A DNA stretch of 8,040 bases. Origin: Cyanobacteria bacterium UBA8803. Lineage in GTDB: Bacteria > Cyanobacteriota > Cyanobacteriia > Cyanobacteriales > Coleofasciculaceae. Of this stretch, positions 1-6,804 are shown piece after piece. The stretch lies in NCBI GenBank assembly GCA_003505715.1, contig DNXU01000250.1, positions 1-8,040 of the forward strand, given 5' to 3'. Position numbers and translations under genes: made by a program. The notes beneath the pieces were generated by a model that saw nothing but the letters and a program-made list of their open reading frames with translations, had not been told where the DNA came from and did not search any database. The number at the start of each line of letters is the position of its first letter. Within the stretch, counting starts at the first letter, position 1.

Positions 1-46
1 TTTATGTGATTTGTGGCACCTCACCAGTCCCAAATTAGCATAGACA

Positions 47-74
47 CCTCCACCTCGCTTTTAGCAGGTGGAGG
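47..74. repeat. Perfect 9-bp GC-rich stem-loop
   Basis: Bases 47-55 (CCTCCACCT) are the exact reverse complement of 66-74 (AGGTGGAGG), with a 10-base loop that can form two further G-C pairs. Neither strand has a T-run right after the stem, so a classical intrinsic terminator is not well supported, although the stem lies about 90 bases beyond the stop of the leftward TPR-CHAT gene and could stabilise or end its mRNA. On the minus strand the context GAAGCTCC-stem-GCTAAAAGC-stem-TGTC resembles the terminal hairpins of IS200/IS605-type elements, so a transposon-end relic is an alternative. The hairpin is certain as sequence; its role is not. Confidence 0.55.
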
Positions 75-114
75 AGCTTCATTTTAGTAGCGTCGTCATT
101 GTTTTTCCCCATTC

Positions 115-140
115 CCCTTCGGCTACGCTCAGGGTAAACC
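115..140 (-). repeat. 26-bp dispersed palindromic repeat, copy A
   Basis: Read on the minus strand, these 26 bases are identical to 6762-6787 read on the plus strand. The core is CCCTGAGCGTAGCCGAAGGG, whose CCCT/AGGG ends can pair. It begins 25 bases after the stop codon of the TPR-CHAT gene and has the same orientation relative to transcription as copy B has to the regulator gene. Heptamer-type CCCCATT sequence surrounds it on both sides, as if one repeat sits inside the other. It is probably a small dispersed cyanobacterial repeat that can act as a 3'-end hairpin. Confidence 0.75.
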
Positions 141-166
141 CATTCCCCCATTCCCCATTCCCCATT
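139..166. repeat. CCCCATT heptamer tract (STRR-type)
   Basis: Four near-tandem units, CCCATT, CCCCCATT, CCCCATT and CCCCATT, fill 139-166, and one more unit lies at 107-113 beyond the 26-bp repeat. The pattern matches the short tandemly repeated repetitive sequences known from filamentous cyanobacteria. The last T (166) is also the first base of the minus-strand stop codon of the TPR-CHAT gene (TCA, 166-168), so the tract directly abuts that reading frame. Confidence 0.8.
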
Positions 167-2838
167 CAAAGCCAATTACCTATTAGCACAAAGGGTGCCC
201 AGTAAAAGGGATGTTGGTATTTAGATTGTTGTAATAGAGCTAGCTGAGCCTGACGAAGAGCTTCAGCTTTGGTTACATTTGGTTGGATGAGGTCTCGGTA
301 AAACTCAGCCATGAGGTTAGCCGTGGAGCGATCCGATACCGACCATAAGGTTCCTAGGGTACTGCGTGCCCCAGAGCGGAGAGCTACGCCTGCTAATCCT
401 AAAGTTGCTCGCTTGTCGCCAGCAGCAGTTTGACAAGCACTCAGGACAAGTAATTCAATGGGTTCTGTATCCTGGCGTTCTCGGGATCGGAGTAATTCAT
501 CCAAATCTTTGACATTAATGCGACTATCCCAGGTCAGGAGAAAGGTTTTTTCTGCCTTAGAACTGAACTGACCGTGGGTGGCGAGATGAATTACGGCGAA
601 AGGGACGTTCTTAATCTGATTCTCCAAGGTGGTTTTTGTAAATTCTTGATTCAGGAGGATTTCCGAACGTACCTCAGAAGCGATTTGCTGGAGTTCAGAC
701 TCTACAGCAGGTAAGGCGGAAAAGCCGTGGCGAGCCTCAGTGAGTCCGCCTGTTAACACTTCAAGCCGCTTACGGTTTAGCGATCGCGGCTGCAACAACT
801 GCAAACCCTGACTCAGAGCAATGCTGTATTTTTCGACTAAATACCGCTCTCCATCGTGGAGGGCCGCCATTGGTAGATTCCGCAAGGAACCATCTAAGAC
901 AAATACCAGAGTTTTGATGCCACTTTGAGCTAATTGAGCCTCAGCGGGTCGGATTAGCCAGTTATAGACTTGTTGGGAAAGTCGCAAGCGCTGCCGATTT
1001 GAGAACGAGGGATTGAAGGATTGCAGCATCTGATCGAGGATACTTTCCACTTCCGTTTGAGGCGACTTCGTTTCGTAATAGACTAAGGATTGCCCTGGCA
1101 GAGAAAGGATGACGGCCAAACGGTCTGATAGAATAATCGGATAGACTACGGCGGCTGTGGGATCGATCTTATCAATTTGTTCTGGCTTGGCATCCAAACA
1201 AGCTTCCCGAAAGAAATTATCTAATTCTGCGAGCTGGAGCAATTCGATGACCTTACGAGCTTTCTCTAAGTTTTGTTGGCTGATGCCTCCCCCTGGCTGA
1301 GGAGAACCTGGCACAGGTTGCAAGAGCAATTCAACTAGTTCCCGATAGACGGGTTCGACAGTTTCCCGAAAACTAAACTGAATATCAGAATTGATGGTTA
1401 CTAGATCGCTGCGCAGAGATTGCAAAGTGTATACTGCTTCACTGTTAGCCGCGATCGCACCCTGTAGATTTCCCTGTTGTTTGAGAATCCTACCTAGTTG
1501 CCACTGCCAGCGATAGGCGATATCAGAGGCATTCATGGCCTGAGCAATTTGTAAGGCTGCCTGGGTCAGGTTTTGCGCTTCTGACCACTGCTGTGTCTGT
1601 TCGTATAGCCTGCCTAACTGGCCGAGGGCGTAAGATTCGGCTCTTGGGTCTTTGATTTCTCTAGCTTGTTGGATTGCCCCAGTCAATAGCTGACTAATCT
1701 CTGAATGCTGAGATGGTATTGCTCTCCTCCTATTCCCCGCAGCCCATGTGCTCATCCGAATCGAGTTCTCAGCCAGATTCACCCGAGCGTAGACCGATGC
1801 CCGACTGGGAGGGAGTTTGGTGAGTTGAGCCTGGATTTGGGGTAACAAGGATTGGGCAGAACTCCACTCCCGTTCCTTTTGCCGACAAGGGGAGACGACT
1901 GAGGCACAGGTTTCTTGGATGCTTTGAAGCAGGAGGCTCACTTGGTTGAGTTGAGCTTCCACTTTACTCAAGGAGGTTGTTGCCTGCTCGGCTGCTTTTT
2001 GATAAAATTCGATAGCCTTGGGATAATCTTGCAAAGCTCTGGCGGTATTTCCCAAACTGAAGAGGATAGCACTCGTATCGAGAGACGAGTTGAGCTGTTG
2101 GGTAATTGCCAAACTTTGCTCTAAGGCGTTTTGAGATTGCTGTAAGTCTCCTACCACTTGTAGGGCAACTCCCAAACTCTGCAATTCCGTAGCTTTGAGG
2201 AGAGAATCGGGCTTTTCTTTTAGCTTTTGATTTACCTCCTCTAACAAAGTTTGTGCCCGTCGGTACAAGCCCAACGTTTGCAAGGCTTGGGCTTGGTTAA
2301 TTTGACTGCCCAACACCCCAGCTTCATCCCCAGCTTGGGCGTAAGCGATCGCAGCTTGTTCCCAGTTATGCAAGGCGGCTTCAGTTTTTCCCATTGCCAG
2401 TTGGAGACTGCCCTGAGTATTTAGGGTTTGGGCGAGAATGAGTGGGTAGTTACTGGTAGGTTGGAGGTGGTTGGCGATCAAGTTTAGGCTTTGATTAATA
2501 GCCGTTTGCGCCGCTTGCCATTGCCCTAAGTCTTGATAGGCTAACGACAGATAATTCAAGCTCAGGACTTGATTTATGCGATCGCCCCTACCCTCGTAAG
2601 AGTCGGCAGCTTGTTGCCAGAGGGCAGCTGCCTCAGCAATCCGTCCTGCTTCATAAAGGGTTCTGCCTTGTGCTAATAAGGTTGAAGCATCTGTCGCAGT
2701 TTCCTTTCCCAACGAGGCTATTCTCAACTCTAAAATCGGTAGTTGCCCCTGGGAGGGAGAATGCTGGGCTGCTACAGGTAGATCTGTGGTGACCAATAAC
2801 AAGGTCAACAGGAAAAGGAGCAAGTAATAATTAGTCAT
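166..2838 (-). CDS. Exported TPR-CHAT domain protein (caspase-like peptidase fold)
   Basis: This is an 890-residue protein with three parts. Residues 1-24 form a signal peptide: a leucine-rich hydrophobic core (about 5-16) and a VAA cleavage motif before Q25, which also supports this ATG. About eight tetratricopeptide-like helix pairs follow (roughly 51-86, 88-121, 133-171, 172-206, 212-250, 253-286, 397-436 and 438-479). The C-terminal CHAT domain (about 560-890) has the HLATHG motif with His755 and the LSACQTA motif with Cys802, the expected catalytic dyad of this clan-CD peptidase-like family, followed by GLAGVALRSGARSTLGTLW. CHAT proteins are usually cysteine proteases whose TPR part senses a partner; the substrate here is unknown. 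The signal peptide places it in the periplasm or outside, unlike cytoplasmic CHAT effectors. It follows the TpsA-like gene in the same direction, 214 bp away, so joint function is plausible. No Shine-Dalgarno is visible. Domain call is firm; proteolytic activity is inferred. Confidence 0.93.
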   Translation of the reverse strand: MTNYYLLLFLLTLLLVTTDLPVAAQHSPSQGQLPILELRIASLGKETATDASTLLAQGRTLYEAGRIAEAAALWQQAADSYEGRGDRINQVLSLNYLSLAYQDLGQWQAAQTAINQSLNLIANHLQPTSNYPLILAQTLNTQGSLQLAMGKTEAALHNWEQAAIAYAQAGDEAGVLGSQINQAQALQTLGLYRRAQTLLEEVNQKLKEKPDSLLKATELQSLGVALQVVGDLQQSQNALEQSLAITQQLNSSLDTSAILFSLGNTARALQDYPKAIEFYQKAAEQATTSLSKVEAQLNQVSLLLQSIQETCASVVSPCRQKEREWSSAQSLLPQIQAQLTKLPPSRASVYARVNLAENSIRMSTWAAGNRRRAIPSQHSEISQLLTGAIQQAREIKDPRAESYALGQLGRLYEQTQQWSEAQNLTQAALQIAQAMNASDIAYRWQWQLGRILKQQGNLQGAIAANSEAVYTLQSLRSDLVTINSDIQFSFRETVEPVYRELVELLLQPVPGSPQPGGGISQQNLEKARKVIELLQLAELDNFFREACLDAKPEQIDKIDPTAAVVYPIILSDRLAVILSLPGQSLVYYETKSPQTEVESILDQMLQSFNPSFSNRQRLRLSQQVYNWLIRPAEAQLAQSGIKTLVFVLDGSLRNLPMAALHDGERYLVEKYSIALSQGLQLLQPRSLNRKRLEVLTGGLTEARHGFSALPAVESELQQIASEVRSEILLNQEFTKTTLENQIKNVPFAVIHLATHGQFSSKAEKTFLLTWDSRINVKDLDELLRSRERQDTEPIELLVLSACQTAAGDKRATLGLAGVALRSGARSTLGTLWSVSDRSTANLMAEFYRDLIQPNVTKAEALRQAQLALLQQSKYQHPFYWAPFVLIGNWL

Positions 2839-2898
2839 TTTTTAACTTGTGGGGGCATGGGGTGGCTATAAGTTTTGAATAAGGAAATTCTTAAAGAA

Positions 2899-2958
2899 GG
2901 GCGGGTTTTGTTTTAGTGTTATCTGTGTATCTACAGGAGTTAATCCCTAAACCCGCCC
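2899..2958. repeat. 60-bp palindrome-ended element (MITE-like or dispersed repeat)
   Basis: GGGCGGGTTT (2899-2908) is perfectly inverted at 2949-2958 (AAACCCGCCC), with a 40-base AT-richer interior containing a smaller CTGT...ACAG pairing (2923-2935). The element fills part of the 214-bp gap between the two minus-strand genes and has no coding potential. Its GC-rich terminal inverted repeats contrast with the AT-rich surroundings, which suggests a non-autonomous dispersed element. In RNA it would fold into a long hairpin between the exoprotein and TPR-CHAT reading frames and could separate or tune their expression. Confidence 0.55.
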
Positions 2959-3001
2959 CTACAGCCAGATCTTGGGTGTTTTTTCCATATATAGGGATCG
3001 T

Positions 3002-3028
3002 GGTGCATTAGCTACCGCATAACACACC
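3002..3028. repeat. Imperfect 9-bp inverted repeat downstream of the exoprotein gene
   Basis: GGTGCATTA (3002-3010) pairs with TAACACACC (3020-3028) at seven of nine positions around a 9-base loop. It lies 25 bases past the stop codon of the minus-strand exoprotein gene. It resembles a decayed GGTGCGTTA/TAACGCACC-type cyanobacterial palindrome. There is no T-run after it on the minus strand, so intrinsic termination is not supported. Confidence 0.4.
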
Positions 3029-3052
3029 ATACTAATAGAGGCTAATCTAACC

Positions 3053-5827
3053 TCATGACTGGTTAGTACTTGTTACTGAGCAATGAGCTGGATTAGATCG
3101 GGCAGGTTGGAGGGTAACCTCAGGCGCATGGGCGACTAACTCAATTTGGCCCTTGGCATTAACGACCCATCCCGTGGCTTCTACAATTGGGGGTTGGGGA
3201 TTGGTAATGGGTGATTTTTCTGCTGTTGCGGTTGTCCTCTCACCGCCTCGAAGCTCCAAAGGACGCAAATCTCGCCAAATCGTCCGACCTCTGAGTGCTT
3301 GAGTGGGGTCTTCCGGTAAGCCACCTCGCCCCGTAACTACAAAGGAATTTCCTTCATCTGCTGCGCAGCCAGTAGCAATTTGTTGGCTGGAGTCGGCAAA
3401 GTTTTTGGGTAACTCAACTATTCCTTGAGAGGGGTTAATACCCTGAATGTTCAGCGTGACTATGCCGTTGAATTGAGGCCCTAATTCCGAGGTGGCTGTG
3501 ATATCGCTTTCGGGGGTTAGGCGATCGCGAAACTCAGTGCCAAAGATGCCTTGAGCGGTAACCCTTACCTGTCCCCCTCTACCTTGTTGAGCATTAGCAG
3601 TAATATCGCTATTTTCGACAGCTACTAAAGCATTGGTTGCGATCGTGATATTGCCACCATCGCTGTTACCCGTGTTGGTCGTAATCCGGCTATTGTCGTT
3701 TAATAGGATGGTTGATGCCTGTAACTCGATATTTCCACCCGTACCAGCGATAGTGGCAGCACTGAGGGCACCTTGATTATCCAACATGATAAAGTCCGCT
3801 TGCACTTCCAGGTCACCCGCTGCTCCAGCAGCCGTACCCCTCACCCCAATTTCCGCCCCATCCCGCACAATTAATTGCCCTGTCTCAATGCGTAAGTCGC
3901 CAGCGCTGCCTGCACCACTGGTATTGGACTCTATGCCACTAGGTACGATGCCATCACCGATGATGCCGAAGGAAACAGCTTCCACAGCAGGAGGGACTGA
4001 GGTAGCCACACCGCTTACTTCCACCGATTCTGATGCTCTTATGGTTAAGTGTCCGGCTGCTCCCTCACTACCTGTTGCGGCTGAGATCTGGGCACCATCC
4101 CGAACGGTCAACCGCCTAGTATTAATCGTTAAGTCACCGGATGAGGCATTTCCCCGCTGTCCCGTCACTGTCAGCAGTCCTGAAGAGGCAAACAAGCCAT
4201 TGATAAATCGGCGATCCTCTGAGATACCGCTTAGTTCCACCGAATCTGCTGTTACAGTAAGATTACCTCCCATACCCTTGCCTGAAGAAGAAGCCGATAC
4301 TTGTGTACCATCGGCAACAATCAGCTGGCCTGTTTCTAAAGTTAAGTTACCAGCATTACCAGCACCGAGAGCGGTGGTAAAAAATCCACCGGGAACTGCT
4401 ATTCCTGCTGGTGTACCCCTTAGTTCTATGGACTCAGCGCGTACCAGCAAATCTCCGGTGTGACCGTTACTTGTCGCGCTGCCAGTAGTGCTGACAGCTG
4501 TACCGTTTAATAGTTTCAACTGATTGGCAGTAATTGTCATCTGGCCAGCATTTCCCATTCCGGCAGTACCTGTCAAGAATAGGGAGCCATCACTGAGTTG
4601 TGCTAGCTCGGAGATGTTTAGGGTCATGTCCCCACCAGCACCTTGAACTAGGGTGGTGCTTAATACACTGATGCCACCTCTAGCGAGCAAGCGATCTGCA
4701 TCAATGGTGATGTCACCCGCTGCACCGCTACCTAGACTTAAACTAAATAAGCCGTTGCTCAGGTTAAAGGGGTTAAACGTTCCTTCTAACAGCTGTCCGG
4801 CAACTTGCCCGGGTGCAGTGCCACTCATTTCCACCACATCAGCGCGGAGAGTTAAGTTTCCCGCATCGCCAGCGCCAAAAGTAGAACTGGAGACGAAGGA
4901 GCGATCGCTGAGGCTAAACTGACTCGCCTGGATGTCGATACCTCCACCGTTAAAATTGCCGAAGGTATCAGCTACCAACCTTGACCCCTGAGTTAGTGCC
5001 ACTTGCCCTCCTCGCACCCGAATAGTACCGCCCCCTAAGCCACTCCCATTGACGGCTGCCCCACCTGAGAGCTGGATGTTACCAAAATTTTCTATGCTTT
5101 CATATCCCACTACTAAACCCGTTGCCGTGGGAGTGAGGCTGGCGGTACCAGGACTAGCAACACTGCCCAGTTCAATCCGTCCTTGCAATGCCGTGAGATT
5201 ACCACTGTTTAATACCACATCACCACCCAGCAGCGCCAAAGTTTGACCGGGCGATACTTGGAGTCCTGCTCTAGTAGTAATGCTGCCTGGATTTGAGCCA
5301 AACTGCAAGCCAAGAGGCACATTGATGGCTAGCAGGGATGGGGTTTGGGGATTAGTGGCGCTAAATTCACTACCATCGGAAAACTTGAAGCTATTGGCTG
5401 TACTCGCCATAAACGAGCCGCCAATATTGAGTTGAGCATTAACGCCAAAAACAATGCCATGGGGATTGATCAGAAACAGGTTAGCCGTGGTGTTGGGGTT
5501 GGTACTGAGGATGCCATCAATCGTGGAACTATTGGGTCCACTCACTCGGCTGATAATGTTTTGAATATCTGGGGCATTGTTAAATAAAGCCTCTGTTCCC
5601 GTGGAAATGGAAAACTCCTGGAAGCTATGAAATAAATTACCTCCCACTTGAGTTCCTCCCTCAATGAGGGTGGTATTACCATTGGGAATAACGATGGTAT
5701 TGTTCGTTAAGGTGCCATCTGGGAGAATTTGCGATCGCGCTAGACCGTTATTACTAAGCAGATAGAGGCAAAGATTGCCACTAATCCAGAGAACGCGACA
5801 ACTCTGTTGCTTGAGAAAACCGCCCAT
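3053..5827 (-). CDS. Filamentous haemagglutinin-like TpsA exoprotein with long beta-helix
   Basis: This 924-residue protein is a cyanobacterial-type two-partner-secretion exoprotein. Residues 1-32 look like a signal peptide (hydrophobic core about 11-24), with the mature chain probably starting at Q33 in QILPDGTL, as is usual for the family. The secretion (haemagglutination-activity) domain covers about 33-240, with [11 protein letters not shown] at 64-74 and [13 protein letters not shown] at 116-128; NPHG replaces the common NPNG. From 325 to about 754 come beta-helix rungs with a G-(N/D)-hydrophobic-T-hydrophobic pattern, seven of 27 or 28 residues and several longer. The family-typical end follows: [21 protein letters not shown] near 760, GLPEDP near 836 and a Cys821/Cys916 pair. 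In such systems a TpsB/FhaC pore moves the unfolded chain across the outer membrane; no TpsB gene is in the window. The likely role is adhesion or cell-surface structure. The start is the only suitable one, since an in-frame TGA lies 11 codons upstream. Confidence 0.92.
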   Translation of the reverse strand: MGGFLKQQSCRVLWISGNLCLYLLSNNGLARSQILPDGTLTNNTIVIPNGNTTLIEGGTQVGGNLFHSFQEFSISTGTEALFNNAPDIQNIISRVSGPNSSTIDGILSTNPNTTANLFLINPHGIVFGVNAQLNIGGSFMASTANSFKFSDGSEFSATNPQTPSLLAINVPLGLQFGSNPGSITTRAGLQVSPGQTLALLGGDVVLNSGNLTALQGRIELGSVASPGTASLTPTATGLVVGYESIENFGNIQLSGGAAVNGSGLGGGTIRVRGGQVALTQGSRLVADTFGNFNGGGIDIQASQFSLSDRSFVSSSTFGAGDAGNLTLRADVVEMSGTAPGQVAGQLLEGTFNPFNLSNGLFSLSLGSGAAGDITIDADRLLARGGISVLSTTLVQGAGGDMTLNISELAQLSDGSLFLTGTAGMGNAGQMTITANQLKLLNGTAVSTTGSATSNGHTGDLLVRAESIELRGTPAGIAVPGGFFTTALGAGNAGNLTLETGQLIVADGTQVSASSSGKGMGGNLTVTADSVELSGISEDRRFINGLFASSGLLTVTGQRGNASSGDLTINTRRLTVRDGAQISAATGSEGAAGHLTIRASESVEVSGVATSVPPAVEAVSFGIIGDGIVPSGIESNTSGAGSAGDLRIETGQLIVRDGAEIGVRGTAAGAAGDLEVQADFIMLDNQGALSAATIAGTGGNIELQASTILLNDNSRITTNTGNSDGGNITIATNALVAVENSDITANAQQGRGGQVRVTAQGIFGTEFRDRLTPESDITATSELGPQFNGIVTLNIQGINPSQGIVELPKNFADSSQQIATGCAADEGNSFVVTGRGGLPEDPTQALRGRTIWRDLRPLELRGGERTTATAEKSPITNPQPPIVEATGWVVNAKGQIELVAHAPEVTLQPARSNPAHCSVTSTNQS
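3185..3214. repeat. Degenerate heptamer-like tract inside the exoprotein gene
   Basis: Within the 3' end of the exoprotein gene the minus strand reads CCCATTACCAATCCCCAACC followed by more C-rich, AAT-containing sequence, similar to degenerate CCCCATT heptamers outside genes in this window. It encodes the proline-rich linker [10 protein letters not shown] at residues 873-882, between the conserved GLPEDP region and the last [15 protein letters not shown] segment. Origin from a repeat insertion is an inference. Confidence 0.4.
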
Positions 5828-5871
5828 AACTTTTTTTGAATTTGATGCTGAGACTCCTCAGAGATAATGCC

Positions 5872-5891
5872 AGGGGGAGAGAGGGAGAGGG
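5872..5891 (-). other. 20-base homopyrimidine tract in the exoprotein leader
   Basis: All 20 bases are purines on the plus strand, hence pyrimidines in the exoprotein transcript. The predicted start point of the candidate promoter falls at about 5889, so the tract would form the first bases of the mRNA. It could be a simple-sequence tract with no function or could influence initiation or transcript stability. Confidence 0.5.
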
Positions 5892-5895
5892 TGAG

Positions 5896-5923
5896 ATTTT
5901 AACTGGTCACTTATTTTTGCCAA
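5896..5923 (-). promoter_or_regulatory. Candidate sigma-70 promoter of the exoprotein gene
   Basis: On the minus strand TTGGCA (5923-5918) and TAAAAT (5901-5896) each match the -35 and -10 consensus at five of six positions and are separated by 16 bases. Transcription would start near 5889 and give a leader of about 62 bases. This is the best promoter match in the divergent region; no comparably good one was found for the plus-strand regulator gene. Confidence 0.5.
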
Positions 5924-6066
5924 GGTGTACTAGTTAACTTTCCCTTGTTGCTTAAGCAAAACAGGGGGATTTCAGCCCTGCTAAGACACGATCGCTCTGG
6001 GAGGCAGCAAGTCCTAAACCTCCAGGCTAGTCTAAAAGCAGCCCAATAGCAGAAATATTCTTAGCA

Positions 6067-6759
6067 ATGATGCGAATCTTGTTAGTTGATGATGAAGTCG
6101 AGTTGACTGACCCATTAAGTCGAGTTCTCAGACGTGAGGGGTATGAGGTTGATGTGGCTTACGACGGGCAGTCGGGGAGCAATTTAGCGGTGCAAGGAGT
6201 TTATGACTTGCTCATCCTAGATTGGATGCTGCCCCAACGATCGGGGTTGGAAATGTGTCAGCAATTGCGATCGCAAGGGCAAACTACCCCAGTTCTTTTC
6301 CTCACAGCTAAAGATACCCTAGACGACCGGGTGATTGGATTAGATGCGGGTGCAGATGACTATCTAGTTAAACCTTTTGAGCTACGAGAATTGCTGGCTA
6401 GAGTCCGCGCCTTGCTGCGCCGTTCTGTAGCAAGCGACACTAATACCAACCATCGCTTGCGGGTGGCCTCCCTAGAATTAGATGTTGAGAATCAGTTGGC
6501 CTATCGCAACGAACACTTGATTGAACTATCGGAAAAGGAAAGTCGGCTCCTAGAATATTTCATGCGCCATCCAGGTCAGTTATTGACCCACGAGCAAATT
6601 TACCAACATTTGTGGGAGGAGGGGGAACAACCCAGTAGTAATGTCCTAGCTGCGTTAGTGCGCTTGTTGCGCCGCAAAATTGAAAGCCAGGGCGAGACAG
6701 CTCTGATTCATACGGTGTATGGCAAGGGCTATCGTTTTGGGGAAGTTCCTAATGGGTAA
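6067..6759 (+). CDS. OmpR/PhoB-family response regulator, RppA-like
   Basis: This is a 230-residue two-component transcription factor of normal family length. The receiver domain (2-119) has the acidic pair D8/D9, the phospho-accepting D52 in LILDWMLP, T80, and K102-P103 in the VKPFE motif. The winged-helix DNA-binding domain (about 130-226) has ELSEKESRLLEYF, the recognition-helix region SSNVLAALVRLLRRKIE (190-206) and the wing TVYGKGYRF. The LDWMLPQRSGLEMCQQLR segment resembles cyanobacterial RppA-type regulators, which respond to redox or metal stress, but that assignment is tentative. Translation may start at either of two adjacent ATGs (6067 or 6070); MRILLVDDE from the second is the usual family start, and there is no Shine-Dalgarno to decide. 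It is divergent from the exoprotein gene, 239 bp away, and no histidine kinase lies beside it, so its sensor is unknown. Confidence 0.94.
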   Translation: MMRILLVDDEVELTDPLSRVLRREGYEVDVAYDGQSGSNLAVQGVYDLLILDWMLPQRSGLEMCQQLRSQGQTTPVLFLTAKDTLDDRVIGLDAGADDYLVKPFELRELLARVRALLRRSVASDTNTNHRLRVASLELDVENQLAYRNEHLIELSEKESRLLEYFMRHPGQLLTHEQIYQHLWEEGEQPSSNVLAALVRLLRRKIESQGETALIHTVYGKGYRFGEVPNG

Positions 6760-6761
6760 TT

Positions 6762-6790
6762 GGTTTACCCTGAGCGTAGCCGAAGGGTAA
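6762..6790 (+). repeat. 26-bp dispersed palindromic repeat, copy B (possible terminator hairpin)
   Basis: Bases 6762-6787 equal the minus-strand sequence of 140-115. Here TTACCCT (6765-6771) and AGGGTAA (6784-6790) form a perfect 7-bp stem with a 12-base loop. It starts two bases after the stop codon of the regulator gene and fills most of the 45-bp gap between that gene and the convergent ABC gene, so it could act as a bidirectional 3'-end hairpin. There is no T-run on either side. Flanking AATGGGTAAT and GGGGTAATGG are heptamer-like. Confidence 0.7.
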
Positions 6791-6804
6791 GGGGTAATGG
6801 TGCC

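Noticed and set aside
107..166. CRISPR array suggested by repeated CCCCATT units
   Set aside because: The units are 7 bp with no unique spacers of regular length; this is a simple heptamer tract.
1915..2124. A 69-codon plus-strand frame inside the TPR-CHAT gene
   Set aside because: It is antisense to the TPR region, with no motif or ribosome-binding site; it is best explained as a shadow frame.
2860..2900. Promoter for the TPR-CHAT gene with TTATAG as -10
   Set aside because: The only correctly spaced -35 candidate matches the consensus at three of six positions, too weak to call.
3786..4463. A 225-codon open frame on the plus strand opposite the exoprotein gene
   Set aside because: It lies wholly antisense to a well-supported beta-helix protein, has a proline/serine-rich translation that mirrors the complement of Gly/Thr/Ser repeats, and shows no recognisable domain or start signal.
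4653..5587. Several plus-strand frames of 65-89 codons opposite the 5' half of the exoprotein gene
   Set aside because: All are fully antisense to the same gene and their composition reflects its repetitive codons.
5848..5861. GAGGAG upstream of the exoprotein start as a Shine-Dalgarno, with the CTGAG/CTCAG inverted repeat as an operator
   Set aside because: The purine motif is about 26 bases from the ATG, with no alternative start codon at suitable distance, and the 5-bp inverted repeat is short enough to be chance.
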